A program made the position numbers and the translations under genes. The notes beneath the pieces were generated by a model. The model saw only the letters and a list, made by a program, of their open reading frames with translations. It searched no databases and was not told where the DNA came from. From NCBI RefSeq assembly GCF_021462265.1, contig NZ_JAJONF010000007.1, positions 231,421-295,420 of the forward strand: 64,000 bases of DNA, read 5' to 3'. Source of the DNA: Streptomyces shenzhenensis (GTDB taxonomy: Bacteria; Actinomycetota; Actinomycetes; Streptomycetales; Streptomycetaceae). Positions 63,883-64,000 of this stretch are shown piece after piece; the first letter of the stretch is position 1; each line of letters opens with the position of its first letter.

Positions 63883-64000
63883 CGGTCTGGGAGGCACCAC
63901 AGCCTGATCGAGGCGAGGGTGATCGTGCCGTGAAACACGTATGCGCGCTTGTCGTAACGCGTGGCAACGGCCCGGGACTGCTTCAGTCGATTGATCGTCC
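63864..64000 (-). mobile_element. IS5-family-type transposase, 3' end (partial)
   Basis: The minus strand entering from the right edge reads TINRLKQSRAVATRYDKRAY and then VFHGTITLASIRLW before a TAG at 63864. NRLKQ...R.VATRYDK is the conserved C-terminal stretch (C1/DDE Glu region) of IS5-group transposases. The 5' part lies outside the window, so intactness is unknown. Confidence 0.75.

Overview
The window is chromosomal DNA from a Streptomyces. The support is very high G+C with G/C-rich third codon positions, frequent GTG starts (several look leaderless), SpoIIE-type phosphatases, mycothiol-linked redox proteins, and housekeeping blocks in the order I know from S. coelicolor (tig-clpP1-clpP2-clpX; valS ... 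folC-ndk-mreBCD-PBP2-sfr/rodA; pepN, asd, rpiB). The synteny is recalled, not computed.

Layout. 0-4 kb: an SDR oxidoreductase under a palindromic operator, a small membrane protein, and a divergent TetR / FAD-monooxygenase pair whose intergenic region is a striking array of 14-bp operator-like repeats. 4-10 kb: aminopeptidase N, a second SDR, aspartate-semialdehyde dehydrogenase, and an ECF sigma factor followed by a membrane protein that may be its anti-sigma factor. 10-16 kb: a large secreted subtilase, a relic of a second subtilase 3' end, and a two-gene secreted/lipoprotein cassette. 16-22 kb: Nudix hydrolase, Tat-exported metallophosphoesterase, a DGPF/ECF42 sigma pair with a matching promoter, a glycosyltransferase, and an AbiEi-like/DUF559-like protein. 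22-36 kb: a second M1 aminopeptidase, a mycothiol-linked DsbA-like protein, a permease/HbpS-like pair, bioY, rpiB, an Nei-type glycosylase, an Eis-like acetyltransferase, a SpoIIE phosphatase, an HD phosphohydrolase and a membrane acyltransferase. Between 33.7 and 34.5 kb lies a repeat-rich, gene-free mosaic.

36-51 kb: tRNA-Gly and tRNA-Pro, trigger factor, clpP1-clpP2 (with a ClgR-type box) and clpX form a protein folding and quality-control cluster. Then come valS, a multidomain sensor phosphatase translationally overlapped with folC, a DUF4233 protein and ndk. Two inverted-repeat elements separate ndk from mreB. 51-58 kb: mreB, mreC, mreD, PBP2 and RodA, a spore-wall/elongation synthesis module in which RodA polymerises lipid II, PBP2 crosslinks and MreBCD position the complex. 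58-61.7 kb: a CYTH-CHAD protein and a TIGR03960-type radical SAM protein.

61.7-64 kb: the usual partner of the radical SAM gene (DUF2344/TIGR03936) is absent. In its place are lower-G+C DNA with a truncated-looking small ORF, a tRNA 3'-end-like fragment, a Mrr/PD-(D/E)XK nuclease-like gene, an unknown gene and the 3' end of an IS5-type transposase. This looks like the edge of a genomic island.

The most unusual signals are the operator array at 2194-2374, the island junction near 61.7 kb, the divergent active-site region of ClpP1, and the tandem repeats and gene fragments at 33.7-34.5 kb.
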